Assembly: GCA_951394405.1 (NCBI GenBank)
Contig: OX596340.1
Location: 2,480,001-2,544,000 of the forward strand
DNA length: 64,000 nt
Direction of reading: 5' to 3'
Origin: Coprinellus micaceus
Lineage: Eukaryota > Basidiomycota > Agaricomycetes > Agaricales > Psathyrellaceae
Shown here piece by piece: positions 9,512-19,891 of this stretch (within the stretch, counting starts at the first letter, position 1; every line of letters begins with the position of its first letter). The position numbers were made by a program, and so were the translations under genes. Under the pieces are notes generated by a model that had not been told where the DNA came from, searched no databases, and was given only the letters and a program-made list of their open reading frames with translations.

Positions 9512-12500
9512 ATGCCGACCCCAATCCGTATTAGCAAGCATCGCGTCGCAACAGCCAGATACGTCGAGAAGAAAACGAGAACAGGCTTCACTGGGAGAGT
9601 GAAGAAGAACCGATCAATCTCCCGAACTGCCTCTTCCAATGCCCCAACTGTCCCATCCGCAACTGCTCCCCCAGCCGCTCCAGGCAAGCGACCGCGTTTG
9701 GAGGCTTACGTGAAACCGGAGGATACCGATGTGGAGATGGGCGACAGTACGAAGCCAGGCTTGGATTCGTTCGACGTTTGGGATGAGGGCGATCCGTACC
9801 ATGAGGAAATTTGGACCCGGCATACCGGTAAAACGAGCAAAGGGAAGGTGTGTGTGGTGTGTGCCCCCTGTGATGCCCGAGGGCTGATAATGAACCATTC
9901 TCTACGCCCTCAGACTTCGCACGAGGCAATGGAGGAATGGAAGTCGAAGGTCCTTCCGTATCTCGATCGCATTATTCAGGGCGAAGATCGTTCCCGGTCT
10001 ACCTGCGACCATTGCTGTCACCAAGAGGGCGTATGGCGCTGTCTGGACTGCCTACCCTCTCCGATCAGCTGTACAGACTGTTGCCGTACAACCCATCACC
10101 GCCACCCTTTACATCGCATCGAGCGCTGGAATGGCCGCCACTGGCGACCTGCTTGGCTTTGGCATGTGGGGACGGCAATTTGCCTTGGCCATGGGGGGTG
10201 TCCATGTCCGAAGTACGGCGCAACCCTCGATCAGCTTCAGTCCCGGCTCGTGTCCGTCAACGATGTCGATAACCTCGAAGCCGACAACACCTTTGGGGCC
10301 AAGCCAACCAGCACTTCCAGTCTTGGGCTTGGGCGCATAGTCGTGGTGGTTCACCTCAATGGCTTCCACCACCTTCCTGTCTTTCCATGTTGGTGCAAGG
10401 GTTCTCAGTCCGATGACCTGGACTTCCTGGATATCGGACTTTACCCCGCTTCTTCAAAGACCGTGTCCACCGTCTTTACATTTGACCTTCTGAATAAGTT
10501 CCACCTCCTCAAGGTCCATTCCCATATGTCGACCGATCATTTCGCGGGCCTCCTTCGCCGATTCACAAACTTCCTGTTTCCCAACAAAACCTTAGTAAGG
10601 AATACATTGCCTAAATCGCATTTGCTACTTACTGAAATGTCCTCCCCGCGTACAGGATAGGCGCAGGGAGTTAGCGAGGGTTTGGCACCAGTGGAATTAC
10701 CTGATGGAGTTGAGGAAGGGAGGTTTTGCGCACGACCGTCGAGGAGAGCGCCCGAGTACCGGTGATTTGGCTCTGTTCTGCGCAGCTTGCCCTCAGCCCG
10801 ACGTCAACCTACCCGAGGGTTGGAAGAATGACCTTCGCGAGTACGTGAGCTCTGTTATTGGTTAGCCGCGCTCTAGGCACTTACATGGGTGACGATTGTT
10901 TAGATGGCTCTATCGCAGATACCTTGTGGTTGATGGAAACTTCGTCCTTGATCACCTATCTTCGAACGGGAAACAAGACAGTGTCGCGTTGATTAGGGGT
11001 GCCTCGTTCATGGCGGAGCCTAAGCGATACGCAAAACACTTGGATCAATCCAAGGAACTCTCTGAGGTGAGCTACCACAGTTATATGCGTGTCATGTCAG
11101 GGGAAGAGGGTACTTCGGAGAGGGAGGTCGGCCTCTGGCGATCGAGCCGGTCAGGTCGCTTGTCCGCAATTTGGCGCCCTATTGCAGTCATGTTAATTTG
11201 AATTGTTTTGTTTTGTTTTTGATGTATCTACCTTATTGACAAAATGCGATTTCCACGGCATAGACGTCTACCTGCACCGAGCTTCGTGCGGTCTCCCAAA
11301 AAAACAAGATGAAGAAGGGGTACGACGCCACCGGGGTGGTAGCTGTTGCATGCGCACGGCATGGGTGCTTTGCACCCAGCAGCGTTGTAGATATGCAGAA
11401 GGGAGAACGGTATGTCCACCCTGTAATCCTTGCTGTTTTCAACGCCTAATTAGATCCCTCTTAGTCACGTCAATGTCGACTACGCCCTTTGCCAAGCGTT
11501 GAAGGGGACCAATGCGGGCGCTACTAGCGGGATCAGACTTGCGTACGACATCAACTGCCAGTACTCCATCAACCTTGCGAAACGTGTGGATGCCTCCCCT
11601 TACCTCTACATCCCTCCTGGTCTGCCCATCGAGTTTGTAATTGGGCTGTTCCATGTCCACGGTCATAAGGATGAGTGCCTCGCCCGCTTCGCACCCACCT
11701 TCCTCCCAGGTAGCGGCGTAACCAGTGGTGAAATCATCGAATCGCTGTGGTCAACATTGAATGGAGCGGCCGCGATCACACGAAACATGACACCGTCGAA
11801 CAGATGGGCTATGTTGGACGCCTGTATTCAGGACAGCAACCTAAGGAAGAACCAAGGGCTGGGTACGATCGTCAAATTCTAAATGATACTGTGAGGAGAT
11901 ACCTAATTTGATACGCTTTAGTCGACTATCTCGATCGCCAACTTGCCAAGGCTCGAAACGAGAAGAAGGCTGCGGACGACTTCTTCTTCCTACTGGATGA
12001 GGCGACCGATGCTGACGACAAAAAGACTTGGCAAAGTCAGATGGACACTGCGAACGCCGGCCGAGGTGGTCATAACACTTCGATGGATGTTTACAACTTC
12101 CGAATTCCACAAGGCGAGTGGCATTTCATACTCAAATTCTTTTAAATGGCACTAATACTTATTCGACACTTCACATAGTGGAACCCAGGAAGGCGGTGCA
12201 GGCAAGGCTCATGGACGCCGAGAAACGAAAGAAGAAAAATGACAAGAAACAGAAACGCCGCCTTGGGTTCTCGAACTGGGTCGCGGACGGTATAGACATC
12301 CAGGAGTCACAGTAAGAGGCCCCGCCCTGTTCGCTTCAACCTTTAACGCCCATTTATTCCAATTAGAATTGCCCTGCGATCCTCCTATCGTAAAGCGCAC
12401 GAGGGTTCCCTTACGGATACGGTCGATCGAGCCCGCAAGGCAGAGGCTCTCGCAACACGGGTGTTAGCATTCCATACGGAGGGTATGAGGCTCTTCCCCG

Positions 12501-13529
12501 ACGATGATCTTGCATCACATCAAGGGGCCCAATGGGAGAAGGACGAGGTGGAAGTATGCGTCTGTGAAGAGGAGTGTTCGTGCGCCGAAATGGAGGAACT
12601 TCCTCTAGGTCGCGTGGTGTTTGACACTACGACAGATGACCTGGCCCCTGTCCCGCTCCCTTCCAGCTTCGATGTACTTCCTGAGGGTTGGGAGGAGACA
12701 GCCGAGTTAGAGATTACCCTGCGCGTCGCTCAGGCGGAGGAGAGTCTCGAAGAGCTCAGAGCCGAGATCGCACACAAATCTTGCCTCTACCGAGCCAAAC
12801 GCCAGCTAGCGGGTGGAGGACGGGGGATAACGAGAAGTTACGACGAAATCAACAGAGTCGAGGAGAAGATGCGTTCGCAAGTCAAAATGTACGAAAGCGC
12901 CCGCTGGGCGCTCGATCGCCTCGGAGTCTCCGACAAGTACCCACGCTTCCGTCCCCTCACCCGCAGAGATACGAAGGCAGTGACCGCCGTGTTCGATCCC
13001 AACAAGCCAGGTGAACGGAACAGCGAGCTGTCGTGGATTTGGACCATGAACGTACCGACAGGTGGATCACAGAAACCAGAGTATCTCGCCGAACGTGAGT
13101 GTCCTTTCTGTGTTTCGTACGCCCTACTGCTGCTTCCCTATGCTAACTTGGTCGGTATCTATCTGGGATTTAGTGCGCCGTGTGAATTGGATCAGAGCCC
13201 GATCTCGCAGAGACAGATGGTCGGAAGAAGTGCTTCTTTTGGAGTCGGAGATGAATTGGTACGCCACCTTCATGACATTCGAGCAGGCACGGGTAGAGAA
13301 ATGGGCGAATCTGGACCTGGGAAGCGGGCACAATGCGTTCGCGCTCCGTTACGCAGATATGTGGAGGCGATTTGGACTAGAAGCCACCCTCCGTTTCTAC
13401 GGGCCACCTGACCCTCCAAAGGGCGGAATCAAATTGGAGATTGATGCGGATGTAGATCTGAAGACGGGGGTCGTCGAGTTGGATCCGGATGATGTGAGCG
13501 AGTATGGTCCTGACGAGCCCTTCGAGTAG
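9512..13529 (+). CDS. KDZ transposase with CxC2-like cysteine cluster (1105 aa, 10 exons)
   Basis: Exons are 9512-9847, 9914-10594, 10656-10840, 10904-11066, 11264-11409, 11465-11862, 11922-12113, 12179-12311, 12367-13094 and 13174-13529. They sum to 1106 codons in phase. The N-terminal ~110 residues are basic. Next comes the CxC2 zinc-binding cluster (CDHCCHQEGVWRCLDCL, CTDCCRTTHHRHPLHRIERW) and its companion fold. The KDZ catalytic core follows: first Asp in VVDGNF, then CARHG, MQKGER and the second Asp in AYDINCQY, then FHVHGHKDEC, and the Glu in GEIIESLWS. The C-terminal 400 residues are charged and partly coiled-coil, typical of the fungal family. The enzyme is expected to cut and rejoin transposon DNA in the nucleus. 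The intron at 12114-12178 appears to be GC-AG. No frameshift or premature stop is seen. Confidence 0.92.
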
Positions 13530-13584
13530 TTATTTACTGTCCCTCGTTCGATGCCCTCCCACTCCTTACCCAAATCGCTATTCC

Positions 13585-14433
13585 ATGCCCATATTTTCTC
13601 GCGAAGTCCTAGTCACTCTTCGGGAGCTCGACGCGCCAATGTACCAAAGCCTCCTCAATTATTCAGGTAGCAGGTGCCTCGCTTCGGCGACAACCCTCTG
13701 CCTCAAGGCGAGCATGATGGAGGGTGCCACGGTCCAAGCAATGTGTGAAGCGGTGGGCGAAGAAATTGTGAGTAACTGTCTTTCGTTGACGCGCCCGGGA
13801 AGCTGTCCGCTTTCACCACGTCGTTCGATGATTTGACCATTCGCTCGTAATTTACAGGCTGTTGGGAACTGCCTCTCTGGCCTTGGATTGATAATTCACG
13901 GACAGAGGTTGCACTCGCCGTTATCCTTGAGAGCTCTCACGCCCCTGATGGTCGGCGAGCGACTGTCTGATTTCACGAGCCTGAAGACAGCAGTCACACA
14001 CAAGATCAGAGGTGGGGATGATCTCCTGCACTACTATGCAGGAAACTGGTGGAACGAATTTTCGGTCGCAACAGCGTCTTCCCTTCAAAGCCCGGAGGCC
14101 GTCATTCGATTCTGGAGACAACAGCATGCCTCCCTTGCCATTCCCGTGACCTTTCCGCCCCAAGGCAAGCTCAACCTCACGGCCCTGTCGGGAATCGAGC
14201 TTTTCGAGGCGTACGCAGTCGGTGAAGATTGTGTCAATTTGTTAGACAGGGATATCGATCGCTGCTTGGAACACATCAAGTCGCTCGCCTCAAGTATCAA
14301 AGACATCAAACGTGTCAGAGCAGAGCTACACGCTCTGGAGGAGAAGGCGATTTCAACGGAGGCAGCTCAGAAGGTGGCGAGGGCTCAGGCAGAAGGATCG
14401 AGGGATGCGTCAAGGGGAGGCCAGCCGTCTTAG
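13585..14433 (+). CDS. KDZ-cassette orphan protein A (252 aa, 2 exons)
   Basis: Exons 13585-13767 and 13858-14433 join in phase (GTGAGT..TTACAG). The gene starts MPIFSREVLVTLREL, 55 bp after the transposase stop and on the same strand. It is predicted to be mostly helical with no membrane segment. Landmarks are GLIIHGQRLHS near the exon join, an aromatic patch YYAGNWWNEF, LDRDIDRCLEHIKSLASSI, and a helical tail rich in Ala, Glu and Lys. Orphan protein B next door shows the same order of landmarks, suggesting ancient duplication. I do not recognise the family. Its place inside the cassette implies a job in transposition, DNA modification or regulation, but nothing catalytic is visible. Confidence 0.65.
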
Positions 14434-14540
14434 TCGGTCGATAGTGAAATGTCATTCGAAAGGGGAAATGTTTGGATCCATGGACTCGGTGCTTCTGCTG
14501 CGAGACAACATATGATCGATCGCACGTACTTGGAAAATAG

Positions 14541-15270
14541 ATGGGGTCCCCTGACGAACACTCTCCCCTTCTGTGCCCCCACTTCAGTCCTTCGGCTGAA
14601 TACGAGATGCCCGCGCCTCTCACCTCGAGGGTCTCCTGGATTTCTTTCATGTCGTATCTCACTTTGCGAAGGGACGATTTTCTCCAGTTCATCGAGGATA
14701 ACTTGTCGGGAAAGAAACCGGACCGGCGCTACATTGATCTATTTTTTAATGAACTTGTATGTAACCTTGCCCTCTACCTTGCGTACCAGAACTAACACCA
14801 CTTACCATTAGGGCATAGCCTTTACAGCCCAAGGCATCCACGGAGCGGCCTTGCCATACGACGACACCTTCTACAGTCGCTCCTTAACTTCGATCTGCCT
14901 GAAAATACAAGCGTTCTGCGACAACGACAAGGATATTTGGGCCGCGCTTACCTCGGGTTGTTTTCGGTATTCCGATGCATCATCTCGTACGCCGCCCATC
15001 GAAGAGTGGTGGCTCCCCGAATCAGCCCCAGTTCCCACGTTCCACTCCGTCGTTCGAGATTGGGAAATGTCGGCATTGAGGACGGCGGGCAGGGTGAAGC
15101 TCTCAACCGGAGTCACAGCGGAGGAAGTGAGGTTGCCGTTGGAGGCTACAATTAGGGGCTTGGACGAGGACATAGATGCAGCCACTTTGGCGATCCAGTT
15201 TACGAAGGAAACTGGAGTCCGCCTGAGCTCGCTTTCGGACCGGTGGGGGACGTTCACGAGACAACATTAG
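14541..15270 (+). CDS. KDZ-cassette orphan protein B (224 aa, 2 exons)
   Basis: Exons 14541-14756 and 14812-15270 join in phase (GTATGT..CCATTAG). The ATG at 14541 directly follows an in-frame stop; a later ATG at 14607 (MPAPLTSRVSWISF) is also possible. The protein is helical and soluble, with FTAQGIHGAALPY just after the splice site, then SRSLTSICLKIQ, an aromatic turn IEEWWLPES, and LDEDIDAATLAIQFTKE near the C-terminus. These line up in order with features of orphan protein A. It ends 67 bp from the convergent TET/JBP gene. Function unknown. Confidence 0.6.
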
Positions 15271-15337
15271 CTACACCGAGTCTCTCGCATCGCAGGGAGG
15301 TAATGCAATTATGTGTGGTATTGCACAAACGAAAGCT

Positions 15338-16694
15338 CTATCTACGGCCGAATGTAAGTCTCTGAATCCCAAGGGCATCCGCGAGCTCTTTGACTTTTGG
15401 GAGAAGTATTTCCTCGTACTGTGGAAGCACCCCGTACCCGACATTGGGCCGGATGAAGCTGGCCATGCAGATTCTCTCACCCTCGGCCGCACTTGCCCCA
15501 TGTTCGAGTAGATAGCCTGGGAAGAGGAGGGCGGTCGACGGATTGTAAACGAAGCGCGCGCCGAGAAGTGGGACTTCGAGCCTTCCCTGGGTGTATCGTC
15601 CGAAGGTGGCCAGCAGGTCCAGTAGCATCTTCCCTCCCCTGGTGTCGCGATGTAAGGGCGTCTCTCGGTTAGATATCAAAGCGAAGGCTGTGAATGGGGA
15701 AGACCAGTGCTCAAACAGCTGCTCCAGTAATTCAGGATGCTGGACGTCGATCTTGCCAGCATGAAGCTCCGCCAGAACCTCCATTTGAAGGTCGTACAGC
15801 TCTGGGTGGACAAGCGACAAGATAACGCCGATCAACGCGTTGGTGTCACATTCGGAGGCAAGGAATTCGGGTCCACCCCCGTTCGGTCGCAGATCGGCGG
15901 AAGGGGCGGGTGGCCTGTCATTCTGCGGCTAAAATCCAACGTAAGTCGCCATGCGCACTCAAGTTGTGATTGCTGAAACTTACACCCCAGCCTTGGTTGT
16001 ACCAGCACAAACTCATGACGACGTTACCGGGTGTTAACTCGCTCTTCGCGAGCGGGCGATAGACACTCTCGTCGTTCCGCCAGTTCTTGCTTGTCCTCGT
16101 TTTCTTCCTTCGTCTGGTCCTGCTCTCCACGAGGACCGACTTGGGCGCGCACGACAATGCCTTGACAGATTTGTACACGTGTTCCTGCCGTAAAAAGGCG
16201 TTAGACTTGAGCACGAGAATATGGATTCGGAATGGCTCACCGACCGCTCCGGGGTGAACATGCTTGGGAAGTACCACCCTGCAATGCGTTGATCCAGATC
16301 GACAAACGCCGCCGGCGTAGTCAGGAGTCTGAGGGTCCCCTCTGCGTTCTCCGGAAAAGGGCCCGTGAACCGCGACCGCAAGACATCCTCCTTGTTTTTT
16401 GGGGTGGAGTCCAAGACCCGTTGGACATCTTCCATTCGGTACGGGAGTGTAACTTAAATGCGATAAGATCAGAGAGCGTCTATATCAGCCGTAAACTACG
16501 AGATAGTGTGTGAGCTTACTTCGATTCTGCCACGCTCTATGGAAGCGATCCACAATTCTCTCCAATTCTATCTGCATATGCAGTGGGATATCGGGGGATA
16601 ACCGCGCAGCCAATCCTTCAATACGCTCACGCAACAACTCCTTTGCATACCTGGAGTATAAAGCCGTTCGCTGGAGCCCGGGGGGAAGAGTCAT
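15338..16694 (-). CDS. TET/JBP-family 2-oxoglutarate/Fe(II) DNA dioxygenase (392 aa, 4 exons)
   Basis: Exons 16694-16520, 16452-16241, 16184-15984 and 15928-15338 sum to 393 codons in phase. The C-terminal exon holds the double-stranded beta-helix core: iron ligands HxD in TPLHRDTRGG, the strand FVYNPSTALLFPGYLLEHG with the distal His, and the 2-oxoglutarate-binding Arg region GERICMASFIRPNVG. WYNQGWG and the N-terminal helices match the fungal TET/JBP layout. Family members oxidise 5-methylcytosine or thymine in DNA using oxygen and 2-oxoglutarate. All expected metal-binding residues are present, so activity is plausible. The start at MTLPPGLQR was preferred to an upstream ATG at 16814. It is convergent with orphan gene B and belongs to the KDZ cassette. 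Confidence 0.88.
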
Positions 16695-17176
16695 TGTGAA
16701 TTTGTGAATGTTGGTGGTTTTTGGTCTTGGTGGGGGGAAACGAACGAGCGAGTCGCCACGTATACCACGGTGATGTACGGTGAAGGCGTGGTGATGAGTC
16801 ACGCGATTGTCCAAGCAAACAGTTACGCGCCGACCGCTCGACCGCTCGGACCCAAGCGTGCAACTTTTTTATTATCGCCGCTTGATGGGAGTATGGGCGT
16901 GCGACGATGCATAACGAAAGTCAGAAGCACGGGTTGATCGGCGGTGCGTGGGGTGGAGTCCCATTTGCGGAGGGTTAGCGCGGACCACAACTTGTCCACA
17001 ACACGGCCAAATTGGCGTCTCAATTGACCCATCGCGTTTGTGTCACTCAAATTCTCAACTGAGTCATGCTGTACTCAGGGTCACAGTTGAGCCATCCTGG
17101 CTATGTCATCGTAGATCTGCTCAATTGAGCACAAGTCATCACTAATGATGGTCATTGACCGCCCTCAATTGGGTGA
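16695..17176. other. Junction between KDZ cassette and retrotransposon
   Basis: Holds the upstream region of the TET/JBP gene, the presumed right end of the KDZ element, and a cluster of short CTCAATTGAG-like motifs (17019-17173). Confidence 0.4.
17019..17173. repeat. Irregular cluster of CTCAATTGAG-like 10-mers
   Basis: Five related copies lie at 17019 (CTCAATTGAC), 17054 (CTCAACTGAG), 17083 (ACAGTTGAG), 17120 (CTCAATTGAG) and 17164 (CTCAATTGGG), spaced about 30-44 nt. The copy at 17118-17131 extends to the perfect 14-nt palindrome TGCTCAATTGAGCA. Confidence 0.5.
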
Positions 17177-19891
17177 TATCCCATTGGGATTGAAGCTGAA
17201 TGCCCTGCTGGGCAGCAATCCACAGGGTGGAGGACGGTGAATGGGGACATCTTCAAAGATGTTGTCCTGCTTATTCGGTCCCGCCCTGCCCCGGTCACGT
17301 TCCGCAAGGTCAAGGCCCACAGTGGCAACGTGCATAATGATGCAGCGGATGCGCTAGCGAAGGAGGGAGCTGGGATGCCAGTAGTCCCGCCGTACAGCCC
17401 CATAGACCGGAAGGTGCATGAGCGTACTCGGTGCCAGTGTGGGCCGTGCATGGGGGAGGGTGCTGTGGTGTGCGAGGAGAAGGTGATGTGGGAGCTACGG
17501 GAGGGGAGAGGGGATACGGGGGCACAATATAAGGAGACAGAGGAGGAGGCAAGGAGTGCGCTCACAGCCAGACGTACCAAGGAGCGGGAGAGACAGATGG
17601 AGGCAAGGGCACGCCTGCTGGGGGCGAAAGGGCCGTTGGAGTTTTACAAGGAGTTCAAGGCGCTAAGGACACCGAAGTCCAAGGTGGAAAGCGAGTTTGG
17701 GGCGGAGGACTTGAGGGAGGTCTTCAAGGGTCGCATGAACCCGATCGTACCGCCCCCTGCAAGTTTCGACAAAGATAGAATGGACCTGAACCAGCAGGTG
17801 GCGGCTGCGGCACTGCAGGATGGGCTGGAGGATGAGACCCCCCTCCGATCCCTCTCTCGGCTGTTTGAGATGGAGGAACTGGAGGACGCGAAGTTGGCAT
17901 TGAAAAAGCGATGGGGGTCGGCGAGGGGCGAGGACAACATCACCTACCGAGATATCTGCAGGATGAACAACGACTGCCTGCTGCAGCTGGTGAACCGGTG
18001 TGTGGAGAGGGGGGAGATACCAAGTGCATGGCTGCGCACGCAGTTGGTGGGCCTGTGCAAAAAGGGGAAGCCAAAGGAGGATCCAGGGAGCTACCGAACG
18101 ATTGGGCTGGAGAGCTGCTTCCTGAAGCTGCTAACAGGGATGGTCAAGGAGAGGCTAGTGGAGATGGCTGACAGTCTGGGCCTATTGCCGCCCTCCCAGA
18201 ACGGATTTCGGGAGGGATACCGCACGAACAACAATGTGTTTATCCTGCGCGCTGCAGCAGAGAAGGCGAAGGCTACCGGCTCGCCGCTGTATGCGGCGTT
18301 CATCGACCTTACCAATGCATTCCCCTCTACGGACCAGGACACGCTATGGCTGAAGCTTCGGAAGTGGGGAGCTGGGGGGCCGATGTTCGACTGGTTGAGG
18401 AAGCTGTATCGGGATATGACATACAGTGTCCTCCATGATGGGGAGGCATCCACGGACTTCAAATCTACCATTGGTATTCTCATCGGGGACACGTGCTCCC
18501 CTATCCTTTGGGCATTGTACATGGCGGACCTTCCGGAGTTTATTCCCAAAGGGGAGGGTGATGTGCAGTTAGGGCAGATGGTGGTCACTCATCTGGAGCA
18601 GGCAGACGATGTGGTGCTGCTATCTACGACAGCAGAGGGCTTACGAAGGAAACTGGCAGGAATGAGCAGGTGGTGCAGCAAGAACTTCATGCTATTCAAT
18701 GCGACGAAATCAGCGGTGATGATCATAGGGAACAAGCCGAGGGAGACACCTGAATTCTGGGTTGGGGAGGGTACGGAAAGGGTGAGGATTGAGGTGGTGG
18801 CAACAGTGACGTACCTGGGTATCACCCTCAGTGGGAGGCCTGGTAGCTTCATGAGGGAACACTACACGAACAAGGCAGAGAAGGCGCAGAGGGCAGCACG
18901 TGTAATTAGGGGAGTTCAACAGCTGGTGGGCACGCTGCCAGTACAGGCTGCTGCAAGGCTGTACATGGCATTGGTCAACCCGCACCTGACCCACGGTTGT
19001 GAAGTGGCCCTGGATTATAACATGGCAGCACTGGAGGAGCTGGAGCGCGTGCAGAAAGGGTACTGGAGGAAAGTGCTGAGGATAGGAATCCGGTGCATGG
19101 ACGTTGTGCTGGCGACAGAGACAGGGATCCTCCCGATCTGGTTTAGACGGCTGGAGCTCGACCTCCTCTTCCTGGTGTATGCATCACAGTGTCCACGGGG
19201 GCACTACGTAAGGGAGGCATTTGAGGAGGTGGTGCGACTGGACTTCGATGGCCACAACAGCTGGATGTCGGACCTGCGAAGGGTTGTCCAGGGCATGCCG
19301 TTCCACTGCCCATTTCCGACACATGATCTCATTGGGGATGCCGAGGTGGTGGGGGAGATGATAAAGGTCCTGAGGAAAGGTGTACGGGTGTACCTCCAGC
19401 AGCAGGTCGAAGCTTCCCCCAAACTGTACCTGCTCCATGGGCGTAGGGAACAAGACAAGGATGGGGAGCTCACGAGGGATGTTGCCCTGCTACTTAGGCA
19501 CTACCTCAAGGTGAACAACCCCGCACACCGGATTGCACTATCGAAGGTAGTACTATCGGGTCACAAGTATGCGGTGGAGGCAATGCGGAGGGGAAGACGC
19601 CCTGTGGCGAGGGAGGAAAGGAGGTGCAGGTTATGTGGAGGGTCAACAGAGACACCAGAGCATGTGTGGCTGGAGTGTATGGCAAAAGAAGAGCTGCGGG
19701 ACATGAGGCTACACATGGCCAGGGACGTGCTGACGCTATGCAGACCACGGGAGGCGGAATGGCTGGCAGCAGCAGATGGGGACCCGGTGGAGCAGATGAA
19801 AAGACTCATTGCAGTGCGAGGCTCTATCAGCAGGGTAGCACAGTATGCGTATGACACTGGGAAGTTTATGAATAGAGAAGTACATTGGTAA
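17177..19891 (+). CDS. Non-LTR retrotransposon polyprotein, 5'-truncated (reverse transcriptase)
   Basis: One uninterrupted frame of 904 codons without a credible ATG; the first ~75 residues are the end of an RNase H domain (FRKVKAHSG, NDAADALAKEGA). A basic linker follows, then the reverse transcriptase: YRTIGLESCFLKLLTGMV, QNGFREGYRTNNN, the first catalytic Asp in AAFIDLTNAFPSTD, GDTCSPILWALYMADL, and the QADDVVLLS box with the ADD pair. YLGITLSG and a helical thumb come next. Near the end is a C-x2-C-x8-H-x4-C finger (CRLCGG.. HVWLEC), as in other LINE polyproteins. The endonuclease and the rest of RNase H are missing, so this is a 5'-truncated copy of a once-longer element. No stop interrupts the remaining frame, suggesting recent insertion. 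Confidence 0.88.
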   Translation, partial: YPIGIEAECPAGQQSTGWRTVNGDIFKDVVLLIRSRPAPVTFRKVKAHSGNVHNDAADALAKEGAGMPVVPPYSPIDRKVHERTRCQCGPCMGEGAVVCEEKVMWELREGRGDTGAQYKETEEEARSALTARRTKERERQMEARARLLGAKGPLEFYKEFKALRTPKSKVESEFGAEDLREVFKGRMNPIVPPPASFDKDRMDLNQQVAAAALQDGLEDETPLRSLSRLFEMEELEDAKLALKKRWGSARGEDNITYRDICRMNNDCLLQLVNRCVERGEIPSAWLRTQLVGLCKKGKPKEDPGSYRTIGLESCFLKLLTGMVKERLVEMADSLGLLPPSQNGFREGYRTNNNVFILRAAAEKAKATGSPLYAAFIDLTNAFPSTDQDTLWLKLRKWGAGGPMFDWLRKLYRDMTYSVLHDGEASTDFKSTIGILIGDTCSPILWALYMADLPEFIPKGEGDVQLGQMVVTHLEQADDVVLLSTTAEGLRRKLAGMSRWCSKNFMLFNATKSAVMIIGNKPRETPEFWVGEGTERVRIEVVATVTYLGITLSGRPGSFMREHYTNKAEKAQRAARVIRGVQQLVGTLPVQAAARLYMALVNPHLTHGCEVALDYNMAALEELERVQKGYWRKVLRIGIRCMDVVLATETGILPIWFRRLELDLLFLVYASQCPRGHYVREAFEEVVRLDFDGHNSWMSDLRRVVQGMPFHCPFPTHDLIGDAEVVGEMIKVLRKGVRVYLQQQVEASPKLYLLHGRREQDKDGELTRDVALLLRHYLKVNNPAHRIALSKVVLSGHKYAVEAMRRGRRPVAREERRCRLCGGSTETPEHVWLECMAKEELRDMRLHMARDVLTLCRPREAEWLAAADGDPVEQMKRLIAVRGSISRVAQYAYDTGKFMNREVHW

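Larger units (their letters stand above)
6446..16694. mobile_element. KDZ-superfamily DNA transposon cassette with TET/JBP gene
   Basis: Five adjacent genes: HMG-like protein (-), KDZ transposase with CxC2 domain (+), two small orphan proteins (+) and a TET/JBP dioxygenase (-). Every reading frame is open after splicing. Linkage of TET/JBP genes to KDZ transposases is known from basidiomycete genomes, which supports reading this block as one element. The limits given are the outermost coding bases; the real ends lie in 5844-6445 on the left and 16695-17176 on the right. I could not see terminal inverted repeats or a target-site duplication. An intact gene set suggests either recent transposition or retained function. 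Confidence 0.75.
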
